DNA from: Acidimicrobiia bacterium
GTDB taxonomy: Bacteria; Actinomycetota; Acidimicrobiia; Acidimicrobiales; SZUA-35
Assembly (NCBI GenBank): GCA_029863385.1
Contig: JAOTVU010000027.1
Coordinates: forward strand, 1 to 37,577
DNA: 37,577 bases
Direction of reading: 5' to 3'
A program made the position numbers and the translations under genes. Shown one piece after another: positions 15,899-24,400 of this stretch. Under the pieces are notes generated by a model that was not told where the DNA came from, did no database searches, and saw only the letters and a program-made list of their open reading frames with translations. Every line of letters starts with the position of its first letter. Positions within the stretch are counted from its first letter, which is position 1.

Positions 15899-16377
15899 CC
15901 GGCCAGGCGATCGCCGACCATCTGACCAACATCCCACACGCCGCCGCCCTCGGGCTGCGATTCCACGCCGCCACCGATGAGTACGTGGAGATCAGCCTGC
16001 CCTACGACGAGAAGCTGGTTGGTGATCCCGACACCGGGGTCATCCACGGCGGTGCCATCACCGCCCTTCTCGACAACGCCGCCGGATTCGCCGTGCGAGT
16101 ACCCGGCGCCGAGGGCGAGGCCGAGCCCGTGGCGATCGCCACCCTCGACCTGCGGATCGACTACATGGGACCGGCCACTCCCGGTCGTGATGTCATAGCC
16201 CGGGCCACCTGCTTCAAACGGACGCGAACGATAACGTTCGTACGCGGGGTGGCCTATCACGACTCGCCGGACGACCCGATCGCCACCTGCACGGCCACGT
16301 TCATGACCGGCACACCGAACTCGACCCGCCCGCTGACCGATCGAGGCGGCGTTCGCCGCATGGAGGGCGCCGGATGA
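15895..16377 (+). CDS. PaaI-type hotdog-fold thioesterase
   Basis: A protein of about 160 residues with the hotdog-fold thioesterase signature GVIHGGAITALLDNAAGFAV, whose His-Gly-Gly and following Asp correspond to the PaaI active-site region. LDLRIDYMGPA is the usual central strand. Such enzymes hydrolyse acyl- or aryl-CoA esters in the cytoplasm. ATG 15865 is an in-frame alternative start. GTG 15895 is preferred because it overlaps the stop of a leaderless mini-ORF. The 3' end overlaps the next thioesterase by 4 nt (ATGA), so two related subunits are probably co-translated and may form a heteromer. Confidence 0.75.
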   Translation: MTGQAIADHLTNIPHAAALGLRFHAATDEYVEISLPYDEKLVGDPDTGVIHGGAITALLDNAAGFAVRVPGAEGEAEPVAIATLDLRIDYMGPATPGRDVIARATCFKRTRTITFVRGVAYHDSPDDPIATCTATFMTGTPNSTRPLTDRGGVRRMEGAG

Positions 16378-16829
16378 AGTTCCTCAACCAGCTTCGTGCC
16401 GAGGGCCGGGTCAACGACCTGGACGCTCTGCTCGACTACATCCCCTATGCCCGATTCATCGGGCTCGAGGTTCACCAGTTGGGCGACGAGGTGATCACCG
16501 AGCTGCCGCCCCAAGCCCACCTGACCGGCAATCCGAATCTGCCTGCGGTCCACGGCGGCGTGGTCGGCGCCGTGCTGGAGATGACAGCCATCCTCCAACT
16601 CATCCACGACACCGACTGCGAACGGCTTCCGAAGACCGTCGACGTCTCGTTCAATTATCTTCGACCCGTTCGATCCGACACGATCACCTACGGACGGGCA
16701 AACGTCACCCGTCAGGGGCGCCGAGTGGCCAACGTCCGCTGCGAATTGTGGCAGAACGAACGCGACCGGGTGGTGGCGAACAGCCACGGCCACTTCGTCC
16801 TCGCCCCGCTCCACGAGGATGAGGCGTAG
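16374..16829 (+). CDS. Second hotdog-fold thioesterase family protein
   Basis: A 151-residue hotdog-fold protein paralogous to the gene it overlaps. It has LPAVHGGVVGAVLEMTA, where the HGG loop is kept but the residue that is Asp in the neighbour is Glu, and TVDVSFNYLRPV as the central strand. It lacks a signal peptide. The ATGA overlap predicts coupled translation and roughly equal amounts of both proteins. The acyl substrate is unknown. The next gene is convergent, 36 nt away. Confidence 0.72.
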   Translation: MKFLNQLRAEGRVNDLDALLDYIPYARFIGLEVHQLGDEVITELPPQAHLTGNPNLPAVHGGVVGAVLEMTAILQLIHDTDCERLPKTVDVSFNYLRPVRSDTITYGRANVTRQGRRVANVRCELWQNERDRVVANSHGHFVLAPLHEDEA

Positions 16830-16865
16830 ACCCGTCACGCCGGCGAATCGACCCGAAAGACCCGA

Positions 16866-17528
16866 TCAGTCGGCGATACCGGTGGCGGTCACCTCAACCC
16901 GCCGATTCCGGGCTCGGCCCTCGGGGTTGTCACTGCCGTCGGGATTCTCGTTGGGAGCCAGCGGCTCGGCCTCACCCTCCCCGACGGCTTCCATGACGTC
17001 GTCGTCGACGCCACGCTCCACCAGCGCATCCTCCACCGCACGGGCCCGCCGGGCCGACAGGTCCAGGTTGTACTCCTCGGATCCAACCGCGTCGGTGTGA
17101 CCTACGATGTCGATCCGTTCGGCCGCCAGCCCGGTCAACAGCTCGGCGATGTCGTCGAGCACATCCGACGCCGAATCGAGCAGCTCGGCCGACCCGAACT
17201 CGAACAGCACCGATTCCTCCACCACGATCCGAGCGGTGTCACCTTCCAGTGAAGCCCCCACCGACTCGGCCAGCTCCTCGATCCGCTCCGATCTCGATCC
17301 GGCGTTCGGATCGATGACCACCACCGACGATTCGGGGAGCGAGGCCACGATCCGAGCGCTCGACTCGGGGGCCGGTGGTTCGGAGCCGACCGATTCCGCC
17401 TCCGTCGTCGTCTCGGGTCCCGCCGATTCCGCCGATCCACCGGTATCGGAACCGGAGCGGCAGCCAACCGCCACCATCATCGCCAGGAAGGCGACAGGCA
17501 CCCATCGGGCGGCGGTACCGATGGTCAA
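16866..17528 (-). CDS. OmpA-domain lipoprotein
   Basis: A 220-residue protein. The signal peptide ends in a lipobox-like AVGC (Cys23). An acidic Ser/Glu/Thr-rich linker follows, then a C-terminal OmpA-like domain (about 105-215) with VLFEFGSAEL, IDIVGHTDAVGSEEYNLDLSARRA (given as IDIVGHTDAVGS and LDLSARRA) and GRARNRRVEV. The Asp and Arg of that domain normally bind peptidoglycan. In a monoderm this would tether a membrane lipoprotein to the wall. The TTG start overlaps the stop of the upstream lipoprotein gene (TTGA). It is the last gene of the alginate-like run. The domain is not evidence for an outer membrane, since actinobacteria also have such proteins. Confidence 0.8.
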   Translation of the reverse strand: MTIGTAARWVPVAFLAMMVAVGCRSGSDTGGSAESAGPETTTEAESVGSEPPAPESSARIVASLPESSVVVIDPNAGSRSERIEELAESVGASLEGDTARIVVEESVLFEFGSAELLDSASDVLDDIAELLTGLAAERIDIVGHTDAVGSEEYNLDLSARRARAVEDALVERGVDDDVMEAVGEGEAEPLAPNENPDGSDNPEGRARNRRVEVTATGIAD

Positions 17529-18148
17529 CCGCCGACCGTCGTCATCGGGATGTCGACGGCCCGGATGGTCGGTTCGGCCACGTCGCCGTCGGCTTCGGGT
17601 GCAGGGTTGAACGTGATGTCGAGAGCGGCAGCGTTCTCCGGCAGCACGCCGAGGAACACGATCTCGGCTTCGAGCACCTCGCCCGACGAGAGCTCCAACG
17701 TCTCGTTGATGCTCGGAGCCTGATAGGTCATGACCACCGTCGGATCATCGAACTCCAGGGTGATCCCCCGTACGGTGTCGCCGGCCAACGCCACCTCGCC
17801 GGGTGATCCGTTGGCGGCGCTGAACTCCAGTACAACGTACGACGGCTCCACGAGCAGCTGTTCCAGGGTGACCACCACCCCCGACTCGTGACGGATCGGT
17901 ACACCGCCGAGGTCGACGACCCCACCAGATGCGTTGATGGTGCCGCCGACCCCGGAATCGGCGTTCGCCGTAGCGATCGTCGAGGAGGTGATCTGCTCCT
18001 CGGAGGAGGTGGCGGTCGGTTCGGCCTGCGCCTCGTCACCGGCTCCGTCCGAGCAGCCGCACAGGAGAACGGCGACGGCGGCAACAGCGGCCGGGACGGT
18101 GAGTCGCAGCGCCCCGGGCGACGATCGGCCGCCGACCGGATCAGCCAA
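17525..18148 (-). CDS. Lipoprotein with DUF4352-like Ig fold
   Basis: A 207-residue predicted lipoprotein: a hydrophobic signal, a lipobox LCGC (Cys32), and a Glu/Ser/Thr-rich linker. A beta-rich domain follows with VVVTLEQLLVEPSYVVLEFSA and LEAEIVFLGVLPENAAAL segments, resembling extracellular DUF4352/telo-type immunoglobulin folds. That resemblance is a judgement by eye. It starts with TTG and overlaps the end of algD by 8 nt, and its stop overlaps the start of the OmpA-domain gene, so the three genes should be co-translated. A role at the cell surface with the polysaccharide is inferred only from position. Confidence 0.6.
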   Translation of the reverse strand: MADPVGGRSSPGALRLTVPAAVAAVAVLLCGCSDGAGDEAQAEPTATSSEEQITSSTIATANADSGVGGTINASGGVVDLGGVPIRHESGVVVTLEQLLVEPSYVVLEFSAANGSPGEVALAGDTVRGITLEFDDPTVVMTYQAPSINETLELSSGEVLEAEIVFLGVLPENAAALDITFNPAPEADGDVAEPTIRAVDIPMTTVGG

Positions 18149-19517
18149 CCGTCACCGCCGATCGGGGACCGGGCCAGTACAGGCCGTGGTATCCCGGATG
18201 CGATGTCAGCGCCCTGACGTTGCAGAGGTCGAGGACGACGGCATCGTTTCCGAGGTCGACCGACGACCAGATCTCGTCGTCGAGGCTGTGACTGACCACC
18301 ACCACGTCGGCCCCGGCGACGACGGCGCCGAGGTCGTCGTGCACCAGATCGACCAGGTGCGGCAGGGCCGACAGGGCAAAGGTCCTGTTGGCGCCGTGGA
18401 GTCGATCGACGGCGAGTTCGCCGTCGTAGACCGCAACGTCGACGCCCTTGCCCTTGAGCCGTTCGACCACGGCCACCATTGGAGCCTCCCGCAGGTCGTC
18501 GGTGCCCTCTTTGAAGGCCATGCCGACGATGGCGACCCGGCTGGGCAGCTCACCGAGGATCCGCTCGCAGATCAGGTCGACCTGATCCCGGTTCGACAGC
18601 AGGATGCCCGACAGCATCGGAAGCGGAACCGCTCGCTGGCGGGCCATGTCGATGACGGCCCGCAGGTCCTTCGGCAGACAGGACCCGCCGAAGGGGCTGC
18701 CGGGCCGCAGGTACTTGGCCGAAATGTTCAGCTTGTCGTCACGGCAGAAGATGTCCATGACGTCGATCGAGTTGATGTCGAGTTCGGCGCAGAGCCGACC
18801 GATCTCGTTGGCGAACGTGACCTTGGCCGCGTGGTAGCAGTTGGCCGCATACTTCACCATCGACGCCTCGCCGACTCCGACCTCGATCATCGGGGCCTCG
18901 ATGCCGGGATAGAGCCGTCGAGTCAACTCGAAGGTGAGCGGCTCGTCGGAACCGACGACGATCGCCGGCGGGTCGAAGAAGTCGTCGAGGGCGGACGCCT
19001 CCCGCAGGAACTCGGGGTGGCAGGCGTAGCCGAGGTGCGGGCCGAGGACGCGGCGCGACGTCGTCTCGAGTCGGGCCCGCACCCGGTAGTGGACCTCGGG
19101 CAGCGACGTCGACCGGCTGACCACCGGCACGAAGGGCCGCGGGTTGGCCCGCAGGCCCTCGCCGATCTCCGCGGCCGCGGCCAGGAGATGCCGATCGTCG
19201 ACCCCGCCGGATGAAGTCGACGGCGTACCAACGGCGATCATCACCATGTCGACGGTCCTGGCCACCGTGGCCGGGTCGAAGGTGGCCGAAACGGTTCCCC
19301 GTTGCGTGTACTGCGACAGGATCTCGTCGAGGCCCGGCTCGACGACCGGCGCCTTGCCCCGATTCAGGTCGTCGACCTTGTGCGACGCGATGTCGACGCC
19401 GACCACCGTGTGGCCCAGCTTGGCCAGCCCGGCCACCGTCACCGCGCCGACATAGCCGAGGCCGAACACACCGATCCTCAGACCCTGCCCTTCACCGCTT
19501 TGCCGGCTCATGTCCAT
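18141..19517 (-). CDS. algD: GDP-mannose 6-dehydrogenase (AlgD-like)
   Basis: A 458-residue UDP-glucose/GDP-mannose dehydrogenase-family enzyme. The NAD-binding motif FGLGYVGA is at 18-25, VGTPS at 96-100, and HPEFLREASA at 167-176. KYAANCYHAAKVTFANEIG (222-240) and FGGSCLPKD (276-284, Cys280 catalytic) follow. NCYHAAKVTFANEIG, the start-of-C-domain KEGTDDLREAP and an HGAN segment match AlgD better than UDP-glucose dehydrogenases as I remember them. The reaction would be GDP-mannose plus 2 NAD+ to GDP-mannuronate, the alginate precursor. GGAGGAG (19525-19531) lies 7 nt before the ATG, the clearest ribosome site of the locus. A 103-bp gap with a PHO-box-like repeat precedes it, so it may have its own promoter. 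Confidence 0.8.
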   Translation of the reverse strand: MDMSRQSGEGQGLRIGVFGLGYVGAVTVAGLAKLGHTVVGVDIASHKVDDLNRGKAPVVEPGLDEILSQYTQRGTVSATFDPATVARTVDMVMIAVGTPSTSSGGVDDRHLLAAAAEIGEGLRANPRPFVPVVSRSTSLPEVHYRVRARLETTSRRVLGPHLGYACHPEFLREASALDDFFDPPAIVVGSDEPLTFELTRRLYPGIEAPMIEVGVGEASMVKYAANCYHAAKVTFANEIGRLCAELDINSIDVMDIFCRDDKLNISAKYLRPGSPFGGSCLPKDLRAVIDMARQRAVPLPMLSGILLSNRDQVDLICERILGELPSRVAIVGMAFKEGTDDLREAPMVAVVERLKGKGVDVAVYDGELAVDRLHGANRTFALSALPHLVDLVHDDLGAVVAGADVVVVSHSLDDEIWSSVDLGNDAVVLDLCNVRALTSHPGYHGLYWPGPRSAVTVG

Positions 19518-19565
19518 ACCTGCTCTCCTCCCTCAGATGCGTTCGAGAACGCCACGGTCACTTCG

Positions 19566-19598
19566 GTTCACTGTCATTTCACTGTCAGTTCTTGATTC
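19566..19598. promoter_or_regulatory. PHO-box-like 11-bp direct repeats upstream of algD
   Basis: Three consecutive 11-nt units begin at 19566, 19577 and 19588: GTTCACTGTCA, TTTCACTGTCA and GTTCTTGATTC. Read in the enterobacterial register this is CTGTCAT-4 nt-CTGTCAG (19571-19588), the spacing and sequence of a PhoB box. Read in the Streptomyces register it is a run of GTTCAC-type 11-nt units like PhoP sites. It sits 49 nt before the algD start, in the only sizeable gap inside the locus. The repeat reads on the plus strand whereas algD is on the minus strand. Confidence 0.45.
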
Positions 19599-19620
19599 GG
19601 ACTGTTCGGCCCGTCGCCGG

Positions 19621-21624
19621 TCACCCCTCGTTTGGGCGGCCGGCACCCACCTCGCCGTCGGCGGTCGGGGTCCCGGCCGGGCAGGCGGCCGTCGGGTCGA
19701 CGCTCTTGTTGCGGGACAGCCGAGTCGATGGGCCCGAGCCGCCGAACACATTGCCGCAGACCAGCCCCTGGGGGTCACGCTGCTGCTTCACCCCGTACTC
19801 ACCGCCGATGTCACGACAGACGTTGCCGTAGAAATCGTTTCCGGTGCCGTCCGGTTCGTCGTCGCCCCCGAACCGGATACAGGCCCCCTCGGCGCTCTCG
19901 ACCAGGTTGAATCGAAAGACGTTGCCCCGCCCGACGAGGCCGCCCCGGCTTCCGAACGCGCCGCTCTCGGTGTCGGCCTGGCCCTTGCACGAGTTGTACT
20001 CGACCAGGATCGAGTGAACCGCCTCCTTCGCCTCCACGCATTCGTTGAGGCTCCGGATGGTGTTGTGGTGAATCCACACATCGGTCGTCTCGTCGCGCTC
20101 CGGCGTCGGGTTCTTCTCCTTCAGCTGTTCGGGCGCGGTCCCGACATAGACGCCCTCACCGTTCTTCGAGCCGTTGCAGCACTTGCCGAGGCCGCAATCC
20201 GCGATGTCGTTGCCGGCGATCTCGATGGCCGAAGCCTGGTACTTGACCCGAATGCACTCGCCGGTGCCACCGGCCGGGGAGCCCCGGAACACGGAGTTCA
20301 GGACCTTGACGTCGGTCACGTACTCACCCGGTCCGTCGCCCACCATGTAGAGGTTCGACGAGCCGCCGACGATGGCGAAATCAACGATCCGGTACGACGA
20401 GTGTCCGAGCTGGAAGCAGCGGGCCACCTCACCGTCGTTCGGCGACGGGCATTCGAGATAGGCCCCCGGTTCGGCCGTGATCACGATCGGGTTGGAGGCG
20501 GAGCCGGATCGCACCGAACGAACCGGACCGGGGTGGGGACCGGCACCCACCAGCTTGATGATCTGTCCGGGCTGGACGTCTTCGAGCGCTTCCTGCAGGG
20601 TTGAGTGGTCAGCGCCCGCTCCGACGGTCAGGGTCTCCCCACCGGCCAATCCTGCGATGTCGGTCGAACCCCCGGTCGGGCGATCGAGCGGTATCGGCCG
20701 TGAGGTCGCCGGCTCCGCCTCCGATGCCGGCAGTGGATCACCGATCCGCCTGTAGGCGACGGCGGCCAGCATCGACCGGTTCTCCTGGGGTGGGGCGGCC
20801 ACGTCGAGACGCTCGTCGACGACGTTGACCTCGTAGCTCTGGATGAACGGACGGTTCATGCCGACCGCCCGGCCGACGTCGACGATGGCCCGGTCGCGGC
20901 CCTCCAGCACCAGCGGGAAGACCCGGTAGCCGGGGGTGGCATCGTAGGTCTCGGCCCATCCGACCAGCACCTCGTACAGCCCGGGTTCCACGGGGAACGA
21001 GCAACTCGGCTCGAACCGGCGGGCCTGGAACAGCTCGTCGTCGTCGGTGTCGTCGATCTCATTCGGCGACTCGTAGGTGTTGCCACCGGCGCAGGAGGCG
21101 GCGCTCCACCGATGCCCCTCAACATCGGTGAAGTCACCGCCACCGATGTTCCAGAGGCCGTCGAAGCCGTCGACCTCGAAACGGTCGAGACAGCGATCGG
21201 GCTCGTCGGAACAACGGAAGGGCTGGACCACAGCCGGCCGGCTGGCCCCGACATCGGTGCGTTCGGAGTCGGAATCGGAGGAGTCGTCGTCGGCGTCGTC
21301 CGGATCGTCGTCATCACCCCCGCCGCTTTCCTCCGATCCGGTCTCGCCACCCGACTGGTCGCCGTTGTCGCCCGTCGTCGCCGTCGCCTGTTCGCCGGTC
21401 GGCGCCAGGGTTTCCGAGGTTGCGTCGTCGACCGTGATGTTCTGGCCGTCACCGTCGTCGCCGCCGGTGAAGGCCAGGACCAGCGCGGCGATGGCGACGA
21501 CTGCGAACACCCCGGCGATGGCGATGAGCGGCCGCCGGCGTGAGCGGTTCTCGTCCTCGTTCGTCGCCGAAGCGGTGTCGTCGACGGCTTCCGGCGGATC
21601 GTCGGCGATCGGGCTGTCGGTCAT
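19621..21624 (-). CDS. Membrane-anchored malectin-like plus right-handed beta-helix protein
   Basis: A 667-residue protein. A short cytoplasmic N-terminus and TM segment (about 32-53) precede a very acidic, low-complexity linker (about 55-125). A malectin-like domain (about 135-293) follows, with FDGLWNIGGGDFTDVEGHRW, YEVLVGWAETYDATPGYRVF and the closing ERLDVAA. A right-handed parallel beta-helix (about 333-650) then begins LTVGAGADHSTLQEALEDVQ and carries many N-rich rungs and Cys residues. Malectin-type domains bind carbohydrate, and beta-helices are typical of polysaccharide lyases, epimerases and binding proteins. No DPHD motif is seen. The ATG overlaps the previous gene's stop (ATGA). 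A surface role in binding or modifying the polymer is inferred. Confidence 0.72.
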   Translation of the reverse strand: MTDSPIADDPPEAVDDTASATNEDENRSRRRPLIAIAGVFAVVAIAALVLAFTGGDDGDGQNITVDDATSETLAPTGEQATATTGDNGDQSGGETGSEESGGGDDDDPDDADDDSSDSDSERTDVGASRPAVVQPFRCSDEPDRCLDRFEVDGFDGLWNIGGGDFTDVEGHRWSAASCAGGNTYESPNEIDDTDDDELFQARRFEPSCSFPVEPGLYEVLVGWAETYDATPGYRVFPLVLEGRDRAIVDVGRAVGMNRPFIQSYEVNVVDERLDVAAPPQENRSMLAAVAYRRIGDPLPASEAEPATSRPIPLDRPTGGSTDIAGLAGGETLTVGAGADHSTLQEALEDVQPGQIIKLVGAGPHPGPVRSVRSGSASNPIVITAEPGAYLECPSPNDGEVARCFQLGHSSYRIVDFAIVGGSSNLYMVGDGPGEYVTDVKVLNSVFRGSPAGGTGECIRVKYQASAIEIAGNDIADCGLGKCCNGSKNGEGVYVGTAPEQLKEKNPTPERDETTDVWIHHNTIRSLNECVEAKEAVHSILVEYNSCKGQADTESGAFGSRGGLVGRGNVFRFNLVESAEGACIRFGGDDEPDGTGNDFYGNVCRDIGGEYGVKQQRDPQGLVCGNVFGGSGPSTRLSRNKSVDPTAACPAGTPTADGEVGAGRPNEG

Positions 21625-22790
21625 GGGCTGCTCGAAGGGGTGGTTGACGCCGTCGTCTGGACCGGCGTGGTATCGGTCGACCCGGAGGTCGCGGTCGTGG
21701 GCGACGTCGGCGGCGGCGATCCGTCCGGGTCGGCACCGGTTTCCGACTCGGCGTCGGACGTCGTTGCGACCACGCCGCCCAACGCCTTGGCGATGGCGGC
21801 AGCGTCGACGTCGAAGTCGGAGAAGAACGGCGACGGGGTCACCGGATACTCGCGGGCGATCAGCACTTCGGTGTTCTCCTGGCGGGATTCGTCGAGGTCG
21901 GCCGCGACCAGCACGAACTGCCCGCCGTCGTAGCCGTTCTCGACCTCGACGGTCCACTCCCAGACCAACGGATCCTCGTTGCGACCGGGGATCGCGCCGG
22001 CCGCCAGCGGATCGGTACCGGATACCGGATACCGGTTGCCCTTGTTGTCGAGGTAGAACAACTCCTTGAACACGATCGGGTCGCGACCCTCGTTGAACAC
22101 CTCGAAGGTCGCCTGGACGACATTCGGCCCGGCACACAACTCGGTCGGTGTGAGGCGGAGGTCGGCGCGAATGGTGCTGTCGAGGTCGACCGACATCTCA
22201 TCCGCGGCCGACCCGTCGATCAGCAGATCCGAGATCAGCCACACACCCTCGGTTTCCCGGCGAACACCGATTGCGGTGAGGTTTCTGGTGAGACCGGTAT
22301 CGAGGGTGAACGAGGCGGACACCGGAATGGCGAGCTGCCCCACTCCGGCCAGCTCGGCGTTCGACGACACCGAGAAGAGTTCGGCCCGGGCGAGCGAGAA
22401 CCCGCAACGACCCGCTTCCGCCAGATGAAAGAGAAAGGCCTTGGCCTCGCCGGTCGTCAAGGTGGCCGCACGATCGAAGTTGTTGTCGGCCATGGCCTCG
22501 ATGAACCCCGCAAGCAGGGCCTCGGCGGCGGCCACCGCTTCGCTCGATGCCTGATCGAGCGGACCGTCGAGCCCGGGCACCTCGCTGAGTTCGGTTCCGT
22601 TGACGCCAACCAGACCGGCGGACGGATCGAGATCCGCGCCGACCGACGGTCCCGTCTCGCCGGCAACCTCGTCGCCGGACTCCGCCGGCGCGGTCCGGAT
22701 CACGGCGGCGGGCGAGCCACCGCATCCGGACAGCAGCCCGGCCATCGCCACGGCAGTGGCCGCCCTCAAAACGATGGATGGTCGACTCAC
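21621..22790 (-). CDS. Lipoprotein with two predicted globular domains
   Basis: A 389-residue predicted lipoprotein with lipobox LSGC (Cys23). The first domain (about 80-200) begins with helices AEALLAGFIEAMADNNFDRAATL and looks NTF2-like. The second (about 210-330) is beta-rich, with VQATFEVFNEGRDPIVFKEL and EWTVEVENGYDGGQFVLVAA, resembling an Ig-type domain. A Thr/Ser/Pro-rich tail ends the protein. These fold guesses are by eye. It starts with GTG overlapping the stop of the beta-helix gene (GTGA), and its stop overlaps the next start (ATGA), placing it firmly in the polysaccharide operon. It could be a surface assembly or secretion factor; no function is known. Confidence 0.6.
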   Translation of the reverse strand: MSRPSIVLRAATAVAMAGLLSGCGGSPAAVIRTAPAESGDEVAGETGPSVGADLDPSAGLVGVNGTELSEVPGLDGPLDQASSEAVAAAEALLAGFIEAMADNNFDRAATLTTGEAKAFLFHLAEAGRCGFSLARAELFSVSSNAELAGVGQLAIPVSASFTLDTGLTRNLTAIGVRRETEGVWLISDLLIDGSAADEMSVDLDSTIRADLRLTPTELCAGPNVVQATFEVFNEGRDPIVFKELFYLDNKGNRYPVSGTDPLAAGAIPGRNEDPLVWEWTVEVENGYDGGQFVLVAADLDESRQENTEVLIAREYPVTPSPFFSDFDVDAAAIAKALGGVVATTSDAESETGADPDGSPPPTSPTTATSGSTDTTPVQTTASTTPSSSP

Positions 22791-24400
22791 GGCTGCCCCG
22801 CCGGATCCGTTTGAACCTGCTGTTCGAGGTCGGCGAACGCCCGACCCTCCTCGGCAAAGAAATAGGCGGGAACGGGGATGAGGTCGGCCAGCGCCCGATC
22901 TTCACGCAGCGGCTTGTAGATCCGCTCCACGCCGTAGCGGCCGCCGTCGACCTCGTTGTTCTCCCAGAACGGCTCCGAGGACGAGGCGACCTGCACCGTG
23001 AACGCGGCGTGGGAGTTACGGATGATGCGGTTGGCCTCGATGGTCAGACCCTCGGCTTCGGCCAGCTGGAAGCCGGTGTCGAAGTTCCCGACGATGTCGT
23101 TGAGCCTGAAACTGACCTGGGGGCTCGTGTCCTCCAGCAGCACCCCGACCCCGTTCTCGGTGATCGAGTTCTGCTCCACCGCGGCCGAGCCGTCGGCGAT
23201 GCGAAGGCCGTACTCGTTGTGGTCGACGGTGTTCCCGGTCACCGTGACCGACGATCCGGCCGACGCCAGCTCGATACCGCCACCCCGGTTGCCGGTAACG
23301 GACGAGTCACGGACCTCCGAGGAGGCGTTCGCTCCGGTGAATCCGATGCCGCCGTTGTTCGCCCAGATGGTGTTGGACGCCAACGTGACGCCCCGGGTGT
23401 TGGCCACCGAGATGCCGCGGCCGCCGTTGCGGAACATGCGGCTGTCGCCGATGAGGACGTTGCCCGCCGCGCCGGTGATGCTGACCCCGTGACCGTCGTT
23501 GGCGCCGGCATCGACCTCGGTGACGGTCGTGTCACTGGTGCTTCCCTCGATCAGCAGACCGTCGCCGATACTTTCGACGACCGATGCCGCGGACAGGGTG
23601 ACGCCGGAAACCGACGCCATGCGGATCCCGGCCAGCGTAGAACCGCTCACGTCGACCGAGTCGATCAACAGCAGCGGCAGGTTGCCCTGAAGGTCGAGCC
23701 CGACGTGACTGTTTCGGATGGTCACGTCGCTGATCGTGCCGGTGGAACCGTTGGCGACGGCCAGGCCGAATCGACCACGGTCCGGCGCGCCCAATCCGGT
23801 GACAGTCAGGCCGTCGATGTCGAGAACCGTATCTTCGAGGTGCACGTAGGCGCGACCGTCGCCCGCCTCGGTGTCCACCCCGGTGCCGTCCCAGGACGTG
23901 ATGGAGGCGTTGCGGATAGTGACGTCGGCGCCCTGGGCGATGAACGGAACGATGGCCTCCGGATCGCTCCGGAGCCGGACGTTCCGATCGACGATCGAGA
24001 GGTGGGCCGCCTCGGCGGCGACAACGGGTCGGGTGAAGGTGATGGTGTCGCCGTCGAAGGAGGTCAGCCCCTGCTCGACCACCGCCGGGGTCGACGCCAC
24101 GTCATCGATGGACGCCGCGCCGTTGCGGACGACGATGGCCGTCCCGAAGTCGCCGAACGCCTCGATGGTCACGTCGGCGGGCCGGCGATCGACCTCCTCG
24201 CTCCGTTGCCGGACGTACCAGGCACCGGCACCGGCTGCACCCAGCACCGCAACGGCGGCCAGGCCCAGCCCCGCCAGCCGCCGGCTGGAGCGAGGACGGG
24301 GCACTGGCGCCTGAGCGGCGGCCGCCTGCAACTCCTCGGCTTTGCGGGCCGCCTTTTCCGCTTTGCGGACGGCCTTCTTGGCTCGCTTCTCCGCCCTCAT
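22787..24400 (-). CDS. AlgG-related right-handed beta-helix protein lacking the DPHD motif
   Basis: A 537-residue protein. A Lys/Ala/Glu-rich cytoplasmic N-terminal helix (1-25) and one TM segment (about 42-62) precede an extracellular parallel beta-helix of repeated ~22-residue rungs (about 75-490). Residues ITSWDGTGVDTEAGDGRAY (167-185) and the following segment align by eye with ITSWDPNRGGIDTNTDDGRAF of the AlgG-like neighbour, showing that the two genes are paralogues. Where the neighbour has YGLDPHDYS this protein has AGIRMASVS (about 257-265). The catalytic DPHD motif is therefore absent and epimerase activity is unlikely. It may be a binding or structural partner. ATGA overlap upstream and GTGA overlap downstream. 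Confidence 0.72.
   Translation of the reverse strand: MRAEKRAKKAVRKAEKAARKAEELQAAAAQAPVPRPRSSRRLAGLGLAAVAVLGAAGAGAWYVRQRSEEVDRRPADVTIEAFGDFGTAIVVRNGAASIDDVASTPAVVEQGLTSFDGDTITFTRPVVAAEAAHLSIVDRNVRLRSDPEAIVPFIAQGADVTIRNASITSWDGTGVDTEAGDGRAYVHLEDTVLDIDGLTVTGLGAPDRGRFGLAVANGSTGTISDVTIRNSHVGLDLQGNLPLLLIDSVDVSGSTLAGIRMASVSGVTLSAASVVESIGDGLLIEGSTSDTTVTEVDAGANDGHGVSITGAAGNVLIGDSRMFRNGGRGISVANTRGVTLASNTIWANNGGIGFTGANASSEVRDSSVTGNRGGGIELASAGSSVTVTGNTVDHNEYGLRIADGSAAVEQNSITENGVGVLLEDTSPQVSFRLNDIVGNFDTGFQLAEAEGLTIEANRIIRNSHAAFTVQVASSSEPFWENNEVDGGRYGVERIYKPLREDRALADLIPVPAYFFAEEGRAFADLEQQVQTDPAGQP

Noticed and set aside
15788..15937. Long N-terminal extension of the TauE/SafE frame.
   Set aside because: It lacks hydrophobic or domain sequence, overlaps the divergent thioesterase start region and exceeds the usual family length.
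16866..17528. OmpA-domain gene as evidence for an outer membrane.
   Set aside because: It is a lipoprotein with only the peptidoglycan-binding domain and no beta-barrel, and such proteins occur in actinobacteria. No porin or LPS gene is seen.
18141..19517. Annotation as UDP-glucose 6-dehydrogenase (Ugd).
   Set aside because: The family is shared, but the C-YHAAKVTFANEIG segment, the HGAN segment and the neighbouring Alg8- and AlgG-like genes fit GDP-mannose 6-dehydrogenase better. A substrate test could still reverse this.
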